Positions 9,445 through 18,666 of a stretch of DNA of 64,000 nt are shown one piece after another (the first letter of the stretch is position 1; the number at the start of each line of letters is the position of its first letter). The DNA lies in NCBI GenBank assembly GCA_902363375.1, contig CABIZX010000002.1, positions 434,001 to 498,000 of the forward strand, read 5' to 3'. Both the position numbers and the translations under genes were made by a program. Source of the stretch: Clostridiaceae bacterium. Lineage in GTDB: Bacteria; Bacillota; Clostridia; Clostridiales; Clostridiaceae. The notes beneath the pieces were generated by a model. That model worked only from the letters and a program-made list of their open reading frames with translations, ran no database searches and was not told the DNA's origin.

Positions 9445-9939
9445 GTGGTTGATACTATAAGGTTAATAGGATATAATCCTTGCTCCTTAAATGAAGGAGT
9501 AGGTCTTAGAGAAGTATGCTATATAGCGGAATGTACCCATAAATGTCCAGGATGCCATAATGAGAAGTATTGGTATGAAAAGGGAGATTTATATAAGATA
9601 GATGAGGTTGTAGAAAAGCTTACTAAGAATCCCATAACAGATATAACTATAAGTGGCGGGGATGGATTGACTGTCCAGTATGAGAACACTTTAGAGTTAC
9701 TTAAGAGATTAAAAGAAAAATCTAATAAGAATATATGGTTATATACAGGATATACCTTCGAAGAATTATTTAAGCTAAATAAAACGGAAGTTCTAAAATA
9801 TATAGATGTTATGGTGGATGGAAGATTTGAGTTAAATGAAAGGGATGTGACTCTTAAGTTTAGAGGAAGCAGATCACAAAGAATTATAGATATTAAAGAA
9901 AGCTTAAAGGAAAATAAGATTAAGGAGTTCAAGCTTTAA
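9445..9939 (+). CDS. nrdG: Anaerobic ribonucleotide reductase-activating protein (radical SAM)
   Basis: 164 aa. Generates the glycyl radical on NrdD using a [4Fe-4S] cluster and S-adenosylmethionine. The cluster motif is CTHKCPGC (C30, C34, C37), the CxxxCxxC pattern of radical SAM enzymes, followed by HNEKYW. ISGGDGL is the SAM-binding GGE-like loop. Start is GTG at 9445 with AAGGAAGG upstream. Directly downstream of nrdD (15-bp gap), so co-transcribed with its target enzyme. Confidence 0.95.
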   Translation: MVDTIRLIGYNPCSLNEGVGLREVCYIAECTHKCPGCHNEKYWYEKGDLYKIDEVVEKLTKNPITDITISGGDGLTVQYENTLELLKRLKEKSNKNIWLYTGYTFEELFKLNKTEVLKYIDVMVDGRFELNERDVTLKFRGSRSQRIIDIKESLKENKIKEFKL

Positions 9940-9969
9940 GAACTTAGGAGTAAGGAGTAGTAGATAGAT

Positions 9970-10425
9970 ATGAGAGTAAGAGGATTTGAAATAGTTAAAG
10001 ACGAAAAAAGAAAGCATCCACAAGTGGAAATACAATTGCCAACAAGAGGTAGTATCCATGCCATAGCTTATGATTTATATTCACCTATTGATGTAATAAT
10101 AGAACCTATGGAAAAGCAATTAATATGGACGGATATAAAGGCATATTTCCAGCCAGGAGAAGCCTTAATTATCAATGTAAGAAGTTCTATGGGCAAGCAT
10201 CCTGTGATAATGGGAAATGCACAAGGATGGGTAGAGTGTGATTACTACAATAATCCTGATAATGATGGAAATCTAGGAATAAATCTTTTAAACTTAGGAA
10301 AAGAGCCTTATGTAATTAAAAAGGGTGACAGAATAGCTCAAGCAATGTTTATACCTTTCTTAGTAAGTGATAACTGTAATACTGAAGAAGAAAGAGTTGG
10401 AGGCTTTGGTAGTACAGGAAAATAG
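9970..10425 (+). CDS. dut: dUTP diphosphatase (trimeric dUTPase)
   Basis: 151 aa. Hydrolyses dUTP to dUMP and PPi, keeping uracil out of DNA and feeding thymidylate synthesis. All five trimeric dUTPase motifs can be read: I AYDLYSP, II NVRSSMG, III GWVECDYYNNPDNDGNLGI, IV KGDRIAQAM, V RVGGFGSTGK. Motif V, with the Arg and Phe that close over the active site, argues for dUTPase rather than dCTP deaminase. Last gene of nrdD-nrdG-dut; a hairpin terminator follows at 10441. Confidence 0.9.
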   Translation: MRVRGFEIVKDEKRKHPQVEIQLPTRGSIHAIAYDLYSPIDVIIEPMEKQLIWTDIKAYFQPGEALIINVRSSMGKHPVIMGNAQGWVECDYYNNPDNDGNLGINLLNLGKEPYVIKKGDRIAQAMFIPFLVSDNCNTEEERVGGFGSTGK

Positions 10426-10440
10426 AAAATAGCTTTAGAT

Positions 10441-10495
10441 ATAAATACTATAAGTTTATTATTATAATTAATAAATTTATAGTATTTATTAATTA
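10441..10495 (+). terminator. Terminator of nrdD-nrdG-dut
   Basis: ATAAATACTATAA (10441-10453) pairs with TTATAGTATTTAT (10477-10489), with further pairing inside. AT-only stem but 13 perfect pairs; lies 16 bases after the dut stop. Confidence 0.6.
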
Positions 10496-10554
10496 TAATC
10501 TGGGTACTATATTCTTAATCTTTTATTATAAATATAAAGGTAGGTATATGGTAG

Positions 10555-11073
10555 ATGAAAAGAACTATGATAACAGTAGTGAGTTGGAGTTTAATTATTT
10601 CGGCTATTGCAATGGTGTATTTCTTTAATTTTATTGATAGAAAAGAAGAGTTGTTAGTGGAAGTTATGTCAAAGGATATTCAATCAGTTAGTAAGATGGA
10701 AGAGCATATAGGTTTAGCTGAAGAGGCATTGAGGGAATTTGGCGCTGAAAGTGGAGAGAAAGCAGCAAATCTTTGGGCAAAAGGTGTTATGACAAGAAAT
10801 GGAGTGCTTCAATATGCTGTTATGAATAAAGAGTTACAGCAAGAGTTTAAAGAACACTTAATTAACAAAAATAATTCTTCTTGGGTAACAGGAAATTCTA
10901 GTCCGTGGATTACTGATTATGAAATAGTAGATCAAACTGAGGTAAGTGGTAAAGTTAAATTATATAAAGTAAAGTTTGAAGTAGCTACAGCTAAGGGAAA
11001 AGAAAAGTCAGCTTATAATACATTGACAATAATGTGCAATAACAATAAATGGTCTATTTCAAGTATAAGATAG
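10555..11073 (+). CDS. Membrane-anchored extracytoplasmic protein, function unknown
   Basis: 172 aa with a single N-terminal membrane helix (about residues 6-25: TVVSWSLIISAIAMVYFFNF) followed by an extracytoplasmic domain. The segment AANLWAKGVMTRNGVLQYAVMNKELQQEF resembles a fold common in clostridial surface proteins of NTF2-like type: WAkG..tRNGvlqYavm, then PWITDYEI and a C-terminal KWSISSIR. No catalytic residues are evident. No lipobox Cys. It stands alone between two terminators/spacers. Confidence 0.6.
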   Translation: MKRTMITVVSWSLIISAIAMVYFFNFIDRKEELLVEVMSKDIQSVSKMEEHIGLAEEALREFGAESGEKAANLWAKGVMTRNGVLQYAVMNKELQQEFKEHLINKNNSSWVTGNSSPWITDYEIVDQTEVSGKVKLYKVKFEVATAKGKEKSAYNTLTIMCNNNKWSISSIR

Positions 11074-11266
11074 GTTAAAATAAGAACTTATTTTTTTATG
11101 CAGTTTAATTGTAGTAAAATAAAATTAGAGATAGTATAATTATGTAGCCTAAGTCAATAATCTAGAAGTGAATATAGGCTATATACAATGAATAAGTAAT
11201 AAGCATGAAATAAATATAAGTATATATATTTATGAAGATAAAATGTTAATAAAAAGGGGGAGACTC

Positions 11267-12451
11267 ATGCAAGGAAGAATAAAGTCAAGCATTACTAAAA
11301 GAACGATATCTAATGTTATTGTAGTTTCAGTAGGTATTATCCTATTTTTTATAATTAAGAATCTAGGTGGTATTTTTAACAAAGTAGGAGAAGTAATTAA
11401 TTTATTGATGCCCTTTATATATGGATTTGCAATAGCCTACCTATTAGCGATACCTGTAAAGTTTTTAGAAGAAAAAGTTTTGAATTTTATGGATAAGAAA
11501 AAACAATATAAGGCAAAAAGGCTTATAGCAATAACTATTACATATATAGCTACAGCAATAATAATAAGTATAATATTTTCAATATTAATTCCAGAATTAA
11601 GTCGTAGTATATCTACATTATTAGAAAATATACCAAGCTATATTAGTGCACTAGAAGATTACATAAATAATTTAGTTATAGCTTTAAAGTTAGATACTAA
11701 TATGGTGGAAGAGCTGGTAAAAGACTTTAATAATATATCTAAATATATAACTAGTATTGCAGGTACAGCTGTACTGGATTTATTCCAATTCTCAGCGAAT
11801 ATAACTCAGTCTGTATTAAATATATTTATTGCAACTATTATATCAATCTATCTATTATCTGGAAAAGAGAAATTCTTTGCTCAGATAAAAAAGATGTTAT
11901 ATGCGATTTTACCAGAAAAACCTGTAAAATATATCATAGAACTTACTAGATCAAGTCATAGAACTTTTATAGGATTTTTAGGTGGAAAGCTACTGGATTC
12001 ATTAATAATAGGAATTATATGCTTTGTATGTATGAAGATATTTAAGATGCCGTATCCGCTGCTAGTAAGCTTTATTATAGGAATAACAAATATTGTTCCA
12101 GTATTTGGACCATTTATTGGGGCCATACCTAGCGTTATAATTATATTTATTGCTAGTCCAATAAAGGCATTATGGTTCATATTATTTATTTTTGTGCTAC
12201 AACAATTTGATGGGAATATATTAGGTCCTAAAATATTAGGAAACTCAACAGGATTAACTGCCTTTTGGGTAATGTTTGCCATACTAATAGGTAATGGATT
12301 ATTTGGTTTAGCAGGAATGATATTAGGAGTTCCAGCCTTTGCAGTGATTTATTCAATTATAGTAGGGTTAGTGAATAATTTACTTAAAGATAAGGGATTG
12401 CCTGTAGAGACTAAGGAGTATACGTCGCCTGGAAATGAAATAAAATTTTAG
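11267..12451 (+). CDS. AI-2E / PerM family membrane protein
   Basis: 394 aa with about seven to eight membrane helices: two N-terminal pairs, a central soluble segment (about residues 100-190) and a C-terminal helical bundle. The family pattern is clear: GGKLLDSLIIGIICFVCMKIF, PYPLLVSFIIGITNIVPVFGPFIGAIPS and QQFDGNILGPKILG. Members are implicated in autoinducer-2 export, Na+/H+ antiport or permeation of small molecules, so the substrate is not predictable. I chose ATG 11267 because AGGGGG lies 6 bases before it; the ATG at 11243 lacks a site. A strong terminator follows. Confidence 0.88.
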   Translation: MQGRIKSSITKRTISNVIVVSVGIILFFIIKNLGGIFNKVGEVINLLMPFIYGFAIAYLLAIPVKFLEEKVLNFMDKKKQYKAKRLIAITITYIATAIIISIIFSILIPELSRSISTLLENIPSYISALEDYINNLVIALKLDTNMVEELVKDFNNISKYITSIAGTAVLDLFQFSANITQSVLNIFIATIISIYLLSGKEKFFAQIKKMLYAILPEKPVKYIIELTRSSHRTFIGFLGGKLLDSLIIGIICFVCMKIFKMPYPLLVSFIIGITNIVPVFGPFIGAIPSVIIIFIASPIKALWFILFIFVLQQFDGNILGPKILGNSTGLTAFWVMFAILIGNGLFGLAGMILGVPAFAVIYSIIVGLVNNLLKDKGLPVETKEYTSPGNEIKF

Positions 12452-12466
12452 ATATAACACGAAAGT

Positions 12467-12508
12467 ATATTGAGATATGGATTAATCCATATCTCAATAT
12501 GTTTTTTA
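12467..12508 (+). terminator. Rho-independent terminator
   Basis: ATATTGAGATATGGA (12467-12481), loop TTAA, TCCATATCTCAATAT (12486-12500), then GTTTTTTATT. A perfect 15-bp stem with T-run, 15 bases after the AI-2E family gene. Confidence 0.9.
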
Positions 12509-12683
12509 TTGGAATATTTGCAGAAAAAGTTTAATTTGATATGAAAATAAAGTTTAATTGATCATTATTTTAATATTAATTATACGAGATAACAAATTTC
12601 AAAATTATTACAGGCATTCATATTGTTAATAAGGAAAATATGATGTATAATTTAACTGAAAATATAAGAATGAGGTGTTGTTT

Positions 12684-13292
12684 ATGGATTTTATATCCTT
12701 TGAAGATGTTATAACGAAAATTCAAGGTGTGACTCATGCTAAAGCAGTTTACAATAATGAAGAGCTAGAAGAGGTTCACATTATTGCAAATACAATAAGG
12801 TCCCCTAAGCAGATTGTAAGAGACATCGAATCAGCACTTCTTGCAATATTTAATTATAGAATAGATAGAAAATTAATTAGTATAGCTCAAATAGATACTG
12901 GAGAAACAAAGTCTATAAAAAGAATTAGATATGAAGGGATTTCCTTAGATATTAAAGATAATAATGTTGAATGTGAAGTACGACTTATTATGAATGATGA
13001 TGAGTATAAATCAACAGAAACTGCTATTGGGACAAGTGTTAATAGGCGTAAAGTTGTAGCTAAAGCCACTATATCAGCAATAGAAGATATAATTGGAAAA
13101 CCATTCATATTTGATGTAGAGGACATAGTTATAAACTCAATTAGAGAAATATCCTATGTAACCGTTATTATAAATATGATAAACAATACTGCGGAAGAGG
13201 TTCTAATAGGAACGGCTATTATAAGAAATGATATGAATGAAGCAATAGCAAAAGCTACTCTTGATGCAATAAACAGAAGAATAGAAAAATAG
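12684..13292 (+). CDS. Conserved-looking protein of unknown function, upstream of the HD-GYP locus
   Basis: 202 aa, soluble. The N-terminal part (1-75) reads like a small alpha/beta domain: ITKIQGVTHAKAVYNNEEL, then VHIIANTIRSPKQIVRDIESALL. I associate this block (RSPKQIVRDIES, ISIAQID) with an unnamed family found in clostridia and thermophilic anaerobes. The C-terminal half looks like an internally repeated domain: two strand blocks each followed by an AKATISAIED / AKATLDAINR helix. ATG 12684 is supported by GAGGTG at 12672-12677. It is followed by a microprotein gene, an HD-GYP gene and DUF5317, suggesting a shared role. Function unknown. Confidence 0.6.
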   Translation: MDFISFEDVITKIQGVTHAKAVYNNEELEEVHIIANTIRSPKQIVRDIESALLAIFNYRIDRKLISIAQIDTGETKSIKRIRYEGISLDIKDNNVECEVRLIMNDDEYKSTETAIGTSVNRRKVVAKATISAIEDIIGKPFIFDVEDIVINSIREISYVTVIINMINNTAEEVLIGTAIIRNDMNEAIAKATLDAINRRIEK

Positions 13293-13420
13293 TTAAACTG
13301 GTTTAATGGCCGATTATATTATACTTTACTTATTTTTATTTTATCTTCCTTAGCGGAGTGGAAATTATGACAGATTTTTAGCGGATCTTTGTTAATTTGC
13401 ATATAAGGGGGATTTTTATA

Positions 13421-13510
13421 ATGAAAAACATGAAAAAAGTTATGCCAGCTTTAATAGCTTTATTAGCTTTAGCAATGGCTGGTGGATCAACCATTACTTG
13501 GATATTTTAA
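13421..13510 (+). CDS. 29-aa hydrophobic microprotein
   Basis: Small ORF starting MKNMKKVMPALIALLALAM and ending ITWIF: a short basic N-terminus and one hydrophobic helix of about 18 residues containing a GGS turn. AAGGGGGA at 13405-13412 lies 8 bases before ATG, a strong site. It sits between the 202-aa unknown and the HD-GYP gene in the same direction, inside a 10-bp perfect inverted repeat (GGCCGATTAT, 13308-13317 and 13527-13536). It could be a single-pass membrane peptide, a signal peptide-like pheromone or a toxin-like peptide. Coding status is inferred from the ribosome site and composition. Confidence 0.6.
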   Translation: MKNMKKVMPALIALLALAMAGGSTITWIF

Positions 13511-13560
13511 TAACTAATATTGATAAATAATCGGCCTTAAATATATATTGGAGGAATAAG

Positions 13561-14874
13561 ATGAGTAGTGTGTCTGCAAAGCAAAAAAATTTTTTTCTTT
13601 CAGTCTATTTAGTTACTATATTATCTTTTATAGTGCCTATAATTAGTGGAGAAATGAACTTTGAAGTTAGTAATTATGCAAATATAATATTATTTATAGT
13701 TTTAACAGCTATTACAGAATCAGTTACAGTATCATTTAAAAGTATGTCTTTTAGTACGAGTTTTGCTGTAACTATAGCATCTTATATTTTATTTGGACCA
13801 TTTCAATGTATGATGATTCTCATTATTGGTTTTTTATGTAGAATAATAAGGGTCAATGAGGATGTATATGGATATAAATATAAACATGTATTAAATACAC
13901 CTCTATATGGTACATTATTTAATTGCTGCGCATTAATATTACCTGTTATAATAGGTAATTACTTTTATGAAATCTTAGGTGGGGTATTTAACTTTAACTC
14001 TATTATGCGTAATATAGGCCCCTTAATTGTATTTTGTATTATGTTTATATTAGTTAACAGTTTGATAATGTCTATATTGATGTCTATAATGACGAATAAA
14101 AACATATTATTTTGTTTTGTTAGTAATATAAGAATGGGAATATTAAATTCTGTAGTTATGATTCCAATAGGAATTTTATTAGCCTTAGTATTTGTTAAAT
14201 ATGGATATATAGGTACTATATTTACAGTGTTTCCAATACTGCTAATTAGATACACACTATTACTATATACAAATTCCAAATCACAATTTATAGAAACAGT
14301 AGATGCACTCATGAATGCCATTGATGCTAGAGATAAATATACAGAAGGACATTCTAGAAGGGTAGCTGAAATATCTGTGGCTATTGGAAAAGAGTTGAAG
14401 TACAATCAATGGAGCATAGAGGAATTAAATATTGCAGCCATGCTTCATGATGTGGGCAAAATAGGAATTAGTGACACTATATTAAATAAACCTGGTAAGT
14501 TAACGGAAGAGGAGTTTAATACTATAAAAGAACATCCTCAGATAGGAGTTAGTATAATAAAGGATATCAAAAATATTGACTATGTACATTCTATAGTCAG
14601 AAATCATCATGAAAGATATGATGGTAAAGGATATCCAGATGGTAAAAAGGGTGATGAATTACCTTTAAATGTATACATAGTTCAACTTGCAGATGCAGTA
14701 GATGCTATGGCATCTGATAGACCATACAGAAAGGGACTTTCAGTAGATATTATAGTAGATGAAATTATTAAATATTCTGGAACTCAATTTCATCCTATAG
14801 TAGCAGAAGCTTATTTAAACATTATAAAAAAGAATAATGGAGAGTTACCTTATTACAATGAAGAAGATAAATAG
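13561..14874 (+). CDS. Membrane HD-GYP domain protein (probable cyclic di-GMP phosphodiesterase)
   Basis: 437 aa. The first 230 residues hold about six to seven membrane helices, a sensor-like input region. The C-terminal HD-GYP domain shows HD in AAMLHDVGKIGI (H296, D297) and the signature HHERYDGKGYP (349-359), followed by AVDAMASDRPYR. HD-GYP proteins hydrolyse c-di-GMP to GMP, so this is likely a membrane-signal-controlled c-di-GMP phosphodiesterase. GGAGG lies 6-7 bases before ATG. Next to a microprotein and DUF5317, both membrane-associated. Confidence 0.88.
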   Translation: MSSVSAKQKNFFLSVYLVTILSFIVPIISGEMNFEVSNYANIILFIVLTAITESVTVSFKSMSFSTSFAVTIASYILFGPFQCMMILIIGFLCRIIRVNEDVYGYKYKHVLNTPLYGTLFNCCALILPVIIGNYFYEILGGVFNFNSIMRNIGPLIVFCIMFILVNSLIMSILMSIMTNKNILFCFVSNIRMGILNSVVMIPIGILLALVFVKYGYIGTIFTVFPILLIRYTLLLYTNSKSQFIETVDALMNAIDARDKYTEGHSRRVAEISVAIGKELKYNQWSIEELNIAAMLHDVGKIGISDTILNKPGKLTEEEFNTIKEHPQIGVSIIKDIKNIDYVHSIVRNHHERYDGKGYPDGKKGDELPLNVYIVQLADAVDAMASDRPYRKGLSVDIIVDEIIKYSGTQFHPIVAEAYLNIIKKNNGELPYYNEEDK

Positions 14875-14906
14875 TATTACATAGAATTTAAATTTGGAGG
14901 ATAGCC

Positions 14907-15440
14907 ATGTTCTTATTTTCAGTAATCCTTGGAGTAGTATTAGGATATTTACTAAAGGGAAAATTAGAAAACTTAAATAATTTAGAAATTAGAGGATGGT
15001 GGCTTATAATCCTAGGATTTTTAGTAGAATTTATAATGAAGATTTTTCTTAAATCAGGATATCTTCAAATTGGTATTTTCACTTATTTCTTAAACATAAT
15101 AATGTATAGTTGTATAATGATATTTATATATATTAATAGAAGATATAAGATGATTTTAATAATTGGATTAGGATTTATCCTAAATATTATAGTGATTTTT
15201 GGAAATCAATGTACTATGCCCATTAGTGCAAAAGCTATGGAAATATTAAATGTAGGTGGATCAGTTGAAACTAAGGGTCTATATTCTATATTAAACTCAG
15301 AGACAAATTTTAAGCTTTTAGCCGATATAATACCTTATAAAATATGGAGGCTATCTGGTATAGCTAGTATTGGAGATATTGTTTTAGCTATAGGTATTAT
15401 AGGCATTATAGTAAATGGTATGAAACTTAAAAATGTTTAA
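14907..15440 (+). CDS. DUF5317 family membrane protein
   Basis: 177 aa, five to six hydrophobic segments. The family hallmarks are a first helix with LGYLLKGKLENL, then RGWWLIILGFLVEF and GNQCTMPISAKAMEIL in the middle, and a helix ending LAIGIIGIIVN. DUF5317 proteins are uncharacterised and common in clostridia. TTGGAGG precedes the ATG at 14907. It is 32 bases after the HD-GYP stop, so probably in the same operon. Confidence 0.75.
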   Translation: MFLFSVILGVVLGYLLKGKLENLNNLEIRGWWLIILGFLVEFIMKIFLKSGYLQIGIFTYFLNIIMYSCIMIFIYINRRYKMILIIGLGFILNIIVIFGNQCTMPISAKAMEILNVGGSVETKGLYSILNSETNFKLLADIIPYKIWRLSGIASIGDIVLAIGIIGIIVNGMKLKNV

Positions 15441-15470
15441 ACTGTGTATGAGTTTATAATCTTTACATAA

Positions 15471-15545
15471 TAAAGGACTATTTCAAAATGAATTGAAACT
15501 TTTATAAAGTTCAGTTTGTATTTGGAATAGTCTTTTATATATTTT
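15471..15545 (+). terminator. Terminator of the HD-GYP / DUF5317 operon
   Basis: AAAGGACTATTTCAAA (15472-15487) pairs with TTTGGAATAGTCTTTT (15521-15536), loop about 33 bases, followed by TTTTATATATTTTAT. The rest of the 15441-15759 spacer is AT-rich with the promoter below and no gene. Confidence 0.65.
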
Positions 15546-15667
15546 ATAAAGTACAATATAAATCCTTTTAGTTATTTAGGGTGAAAATTATTGAAGTAAA
15601 GTGATGTACATATGTTTAAAACTTATTTGCTTAAAGTTTGAATTATGTTCAAGTAATATGAAATATA

Positions 15668-15696
15668 TTGACTATAAATTAACAATACTATATATT
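15668..15696 (+). promoter_or_regulatory. SigA-type promoter for the NatAB-like ABC operon
   Basis: TTGACT (15668-15673), 17-base spacer, TATATT (15691-15696), about 64 bases before the ABC start codon. Confidence 0.6.
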
Positions 15697-15759
15697 TATA
15701 CCATAGGTTATAATGAAATAATACATAATTAGCTTAAAATTATTTAAGGGGGAGGAAAT

Positions 15760-16650
15760 ATGTCATTAAAGGTAAATAATCTTGTTAAGAGTTATGGCGA
15801 TAAACTAGTAGTTGATAATCTAAGCTTTTCTATAGATAAGCCTGGGGTTTTCGGATTATTAGGAACTAATGGCGCTGGAAAAACTACTACTATAAGAATG
15901 ATGTTAGGTATGCTTAAGAAAGACAATGGAACGGTTACCTGGAATGGAAATACTTATAATACAAAAGAGGTTTCTACAGGATATTTAGCAGAAGAACGTG
16001 GAATATATTCAAAGTTTACGGTGTTAGACCAGCTAATATATTTTGGTGAGTTAAAGGGTATGAGTCGTAAAGATGCTCTAAAAAGCATTGATTACTGGCT
16101 TGAAAGATTAGAGGCTACAGAGTACAAAAATAAAAGAGCTGAGCAATTATCTAAGGGAAATCAGCAAAAGATACAATTTACTGCAGCTTTAATATCTAAT
16201 CCAGATATATTAATCTTAGATGAGCCTTTAAGTGGTCTTGACCCAGTAAATACAGACCTATTTAAAGAAGTTATCAAAGAAGAGATAGCTAGGGGTAAGT
16301 ATATAATAATGTCAAGTCACCAAATGAGTACTATAGAGGAATTTTGTGAAAATCTTGTAATTCTTAATAAGGGAAAAACTGTACTAAGTGGTAACTTGAA
16401 TGATATTAAAAAGTCTTACGGAAGAAATCACTTGATTTTAAAGTGTGATGGTGATGTAAAAGAATTAATAGAAAAATCTAATATGAAAATATTAAATGAA
16501 AACCGTGATTATATAGAGTTAGGTGTTAGTAGTGAAGAAGAAGCAACAGCACTACTAAAAGAAATATTAAATAGAAATATTCAGGTTATAAGATTTGAAC
16601 TTAGAGAACCAACTCTTCACGAAATATTTATTGAAAAGGTGGGTGAGTAG
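15760..16650 (+). CDS. ABC transporter ATP-binding protein (NatA-like)
   Basis: 296 aa. Walker A GTNGAGKTT (35-43), signature QLSKGNQQK (about 129-137, the LSxGxxQ type of ABC-2 exporters) and Walker B ILILDEPLSGLDP are intact, with the H-loop in MSSHQMS. Residues after 220 form the extra C-terminal domain seen in NatA/YhaQ-type exporters, ending EIFIEKVGE. GGGGGAGG precedes ATG. The permease start overlaps closely (16652), so both are translated together. Likely exports sodium, a drug or a peptide; substrate unknown. Confidence 0.9.
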   Translation: MSLKVNNLVKSYGDKLVVDNLSFSIDKPGVFGLLGTNGAGKTTTIRMMLGMLKKDNGTVTWNGNTYNTKEVSTGYLAEERGIYSKFTVLDQLIYFGELKGMSRKDALKSIDYWLERLEATEYKNKRAEQLSKGNQQKIQFTAALISNPDILILDEPLSGLDPVNTDLFKEVIKEEIARGKYIIMSSHQMSTIEEFCENLVILNKGKTVLSGNLNDIKKSYGRNHLILKCDGDVKELIEKSNMKILNENRDYIELGVSSEEEATALLKEILNRNIQVIRFELREPTLHEIFIEKVGE

Positions 16651-16651
16651 A

Positions 16652-17968
16652 ATGAATATGGATAATTTTTGGAAGGTTACTAAATTTACTATAGCTCAAC
16701 AGGTTAAGGGTAAGGCATTCAAGATTTCTACCACCATTATACTAATAGCAGTACTTATATTAACATCTCTAATAAACTTTATACCAGCAATTTCTGGTAA
16801 AGATGAAGATAATAACGATTCTACTAATGGTAATATGAGTGTAAACATAGAAACTGCTTATTATATGGATGATTCTGATTTAGGAATAGGATTAGAGCCA
16901 GCTATAAGGGCAGTATTACCAGATTTAAAATTCGAGAAAGCTACTGAAAGTAGGGCTACTATATTAGAAAAGCTTGAGACCACGGAAGATAAAACAGTTT
17001 TAGTATCTATCAGCAATGAAGCTATAGGATACTATGTGGAGGTAATTATACCATCTAATGATGTAGTATCCACAGAAGATGGACAAATATTAGCGCAGGC
17101 TATATCTAATGCTTTAAATAGTAGTAGATTAGTAAATGCTGGAGTAGCACAGGAGGATTTACAAAAGTTATCTACACCTATAAATACTCAAGTATTCACT
17201 GCTGGTGATCAAGATGATACCTTTGAAGACGTGATAATAAAAATGGTATTTCCTATGGTAGCATGTATGTTATTATTCTATATAATTTATTTCTATGGAT
17301 ATTGGGTTGCTAGTTCTATAGTTGCGGAGAAAACTTCAAGAGTAATGGAATTGTTACTTACATCAACTAAACCAATGGAGCTTGTTGTAGGTAAATGTGT
17401 TGGTATGGGATTCTTAGCAATAACTCAATTTGCATCTATATTACTTACTGCTTATATATCTTTTGTAGGAAGTGGAGCTATAGTTAAGAAATTTATAGAT
17501 ACTTCTGCAGACATATTTGATATATCAGGAATACTTGGAAGAATTCCAGTATTACAAGTGGTATTAATAATACTATTCTTCATATTAGGATATGTATTAT
17601 ATGCTGTATTAAATGCTTTAGTTGGTGCAACCATAAGTAAGTTAGAAGACTTAAATACAGCTATCATGCCAGTATCATTTATTTCAATAATAGGATTTTA
17701 TTTAGCATATGCAGCAATAATGGCACCAGAATCAACAATAGCAACAATCGCGACCTATGTACCATTCTCTGCACCATTTTATATACCATCTATGATTTTA
17801 TCAGGAACGGTAGGAATAGGAGCAATGGGAATATCACTTTTAATATTAATAGCAACTATTGTAATATTAACTTTATTCACAGCTAGAGTATATTCTGTAG
17901 TAATACTTCATACTGGAAATAGACTTAAGATAAAAGATTTATTTAATATATTTAATAATGAAAAATAA
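16652..17968 (+). CDS. ABC-2 type permease (NatB-like)
   Basis: 438 aa. One membrane helix near residues 20-40, a large extracytoplasmic segment (about 45-200) and then five to six helices, the usual plan of NatB/YhaP permeases. Typical phrases are SSIVAEKTSRVMELLLTSTKPMELVVGK and PFSAPFYIPSMILSG. The ATG at 16652 lies 1 base after the NatA stop; the region GGTGGGTGAG just upstream serves as ribosome site. Forms the exporter with the ATPase upstream. A weak hairpin follows. Confidence 0.88.
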   Translation: MNMDNFWKVTKFTIAQQVKGKAFKISTTIILIAVLILTSLINFIPAISGKDEDNNDSTNGNMSVNIETAYYMDDSDLGIGLEPAIRAVLPDLKFEKATESRATILEKLETTEDKTVLVSISNEAIGYYVEVIIPSNDVVSTEDGQILAQAISNALNSSRLVNAGVAQEDLQKLSTPINTQVFTAGDQDDTFEDVIIKMVFPMVACMLLFYIIYFYGYWVASSIVAEKTSRVMELLLTSTKPMELVVGKCVGMGFLAITQFASILLTAYISFVGSGAIVKKFIDTSADIFDISGILGRIPVLQVVLIILFFILGYVLYAVLNALVGATISKLEDLNTAIMPVSFISIIGFYLAYAAIMAPESTIATIATYVPFSAPFYIPSMILSGTVGIGAMGISLLILIATIVILTLFTARVYSVVILHTGNRLKIKDLFNIFNNEK

Positions 17969-17981
17969 TAATTAAATATAA

Positions 17982-18030
17982 TAGGCCATCTTAGGAGGAG
18001 ATTTTAAAGTTCTTTTAAGGTGGTTTATTC
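17982..18030 (+). terminator. Hairpin after the NatAB-like operon
   Basis: AGGCCATCTTA pairs with TAAGGTGGTTT using G-U pairs, enclosing GGAGGAG and AAGTTCTTT. The stem is followed by TTATTC; plausible terminator. Confidence 0.5.
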
Positions 18031-18172
18031 AATTTAAAATCTTATAATATATTGAACTTAGATATTATGAAATTAATTTTATAAATAAACTGGAATATTA
18101 TATATTTAAGTATATATTTATATTTACATATGATAATATTTAAATATAAATATATAGAAAAGGGGAGCTTTT

Positions 18173-18355
18173 ATGAATAATAAATTATGTAAATCTAGCA
18201 ATGCTGCCATTGCTGGTGTTTGCGGTGGCATTGCAGAATTTTTTGGGTTTGATGTAAAAGTATTGAGAGTTATATGGGTTTTATCTTTAATTTTCGCAGG
18301 GGCAGGACTTTGGATTTATATTGCTCTTTGGATTCTTATGCCAGATAGCATTTAA
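18173..18355 (+). CDS. PspC domain-containing membrane protein
   Basis: 60-aa single-domain PspC protein. The pattern KLCKSSNAAIAGVCGGIAEFFGFD then VLRVIWVLSLIFAGAGLWIY and ALWILMP is the complete family motif; it has one amphipathic segment and one membrane helix. PspC proteins act in the phage-shock/envelope-stress response, often alone in Firmicutes. Strong AAAGGGGAG before ATG. Followed by a terminator at 18427. Confidence 0.92.
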   Translation: MNNKLCKSSNAAIAGVCGGIAEFFGFDVKVLRVIWVLSLIFAGAGLWIYIALWILMPDSI

Positions 18356-18426
18356 AATTATTAAGATATAACTTTAAATATGAAAGATATATTTATGTGG
18401 GTATGTTTAAAAAGTTACTATAAAGG

Positions 18427-18460
18427 AATGATAAGGTGTAGGTCTTATCATTTTATTTTT
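18427..18460 (+). terminator. Rho-independent terminator after the PspC gene
   Basis: AATGATAAG (18427-18435) / CTTATCATT (18444-18452), then TTATTTTTAT. The remaining spacer to 18666 is AT-rich with no gene. Confidence 0.8.
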
Positions 18461-18666
18461 ATGTATTTTTAAAATTTATAATTAAATTTTAAAAAAGTAT
18501 TAAGAAACTCAATTAAGGTTTAATAATATGCTATAAAGTAGTATCATATTTCATTAGAGGAATAAAATAATTATAGACAAAAAATACTTATGAAAGCATT
18601 GATTAAGAAAGAAACTAATAGGTAATTATAGATTAAAATTAAGCAAGTTTAAGAAGGGATGATTAA

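Noticed and set aside
13293..13420. Cyclic di-GMP riboswitch near the HD-GYP gene
   Set aside because: The GEMM core motifs could not be found; only the inverted repeat and the microprotein ribosome site are clear.
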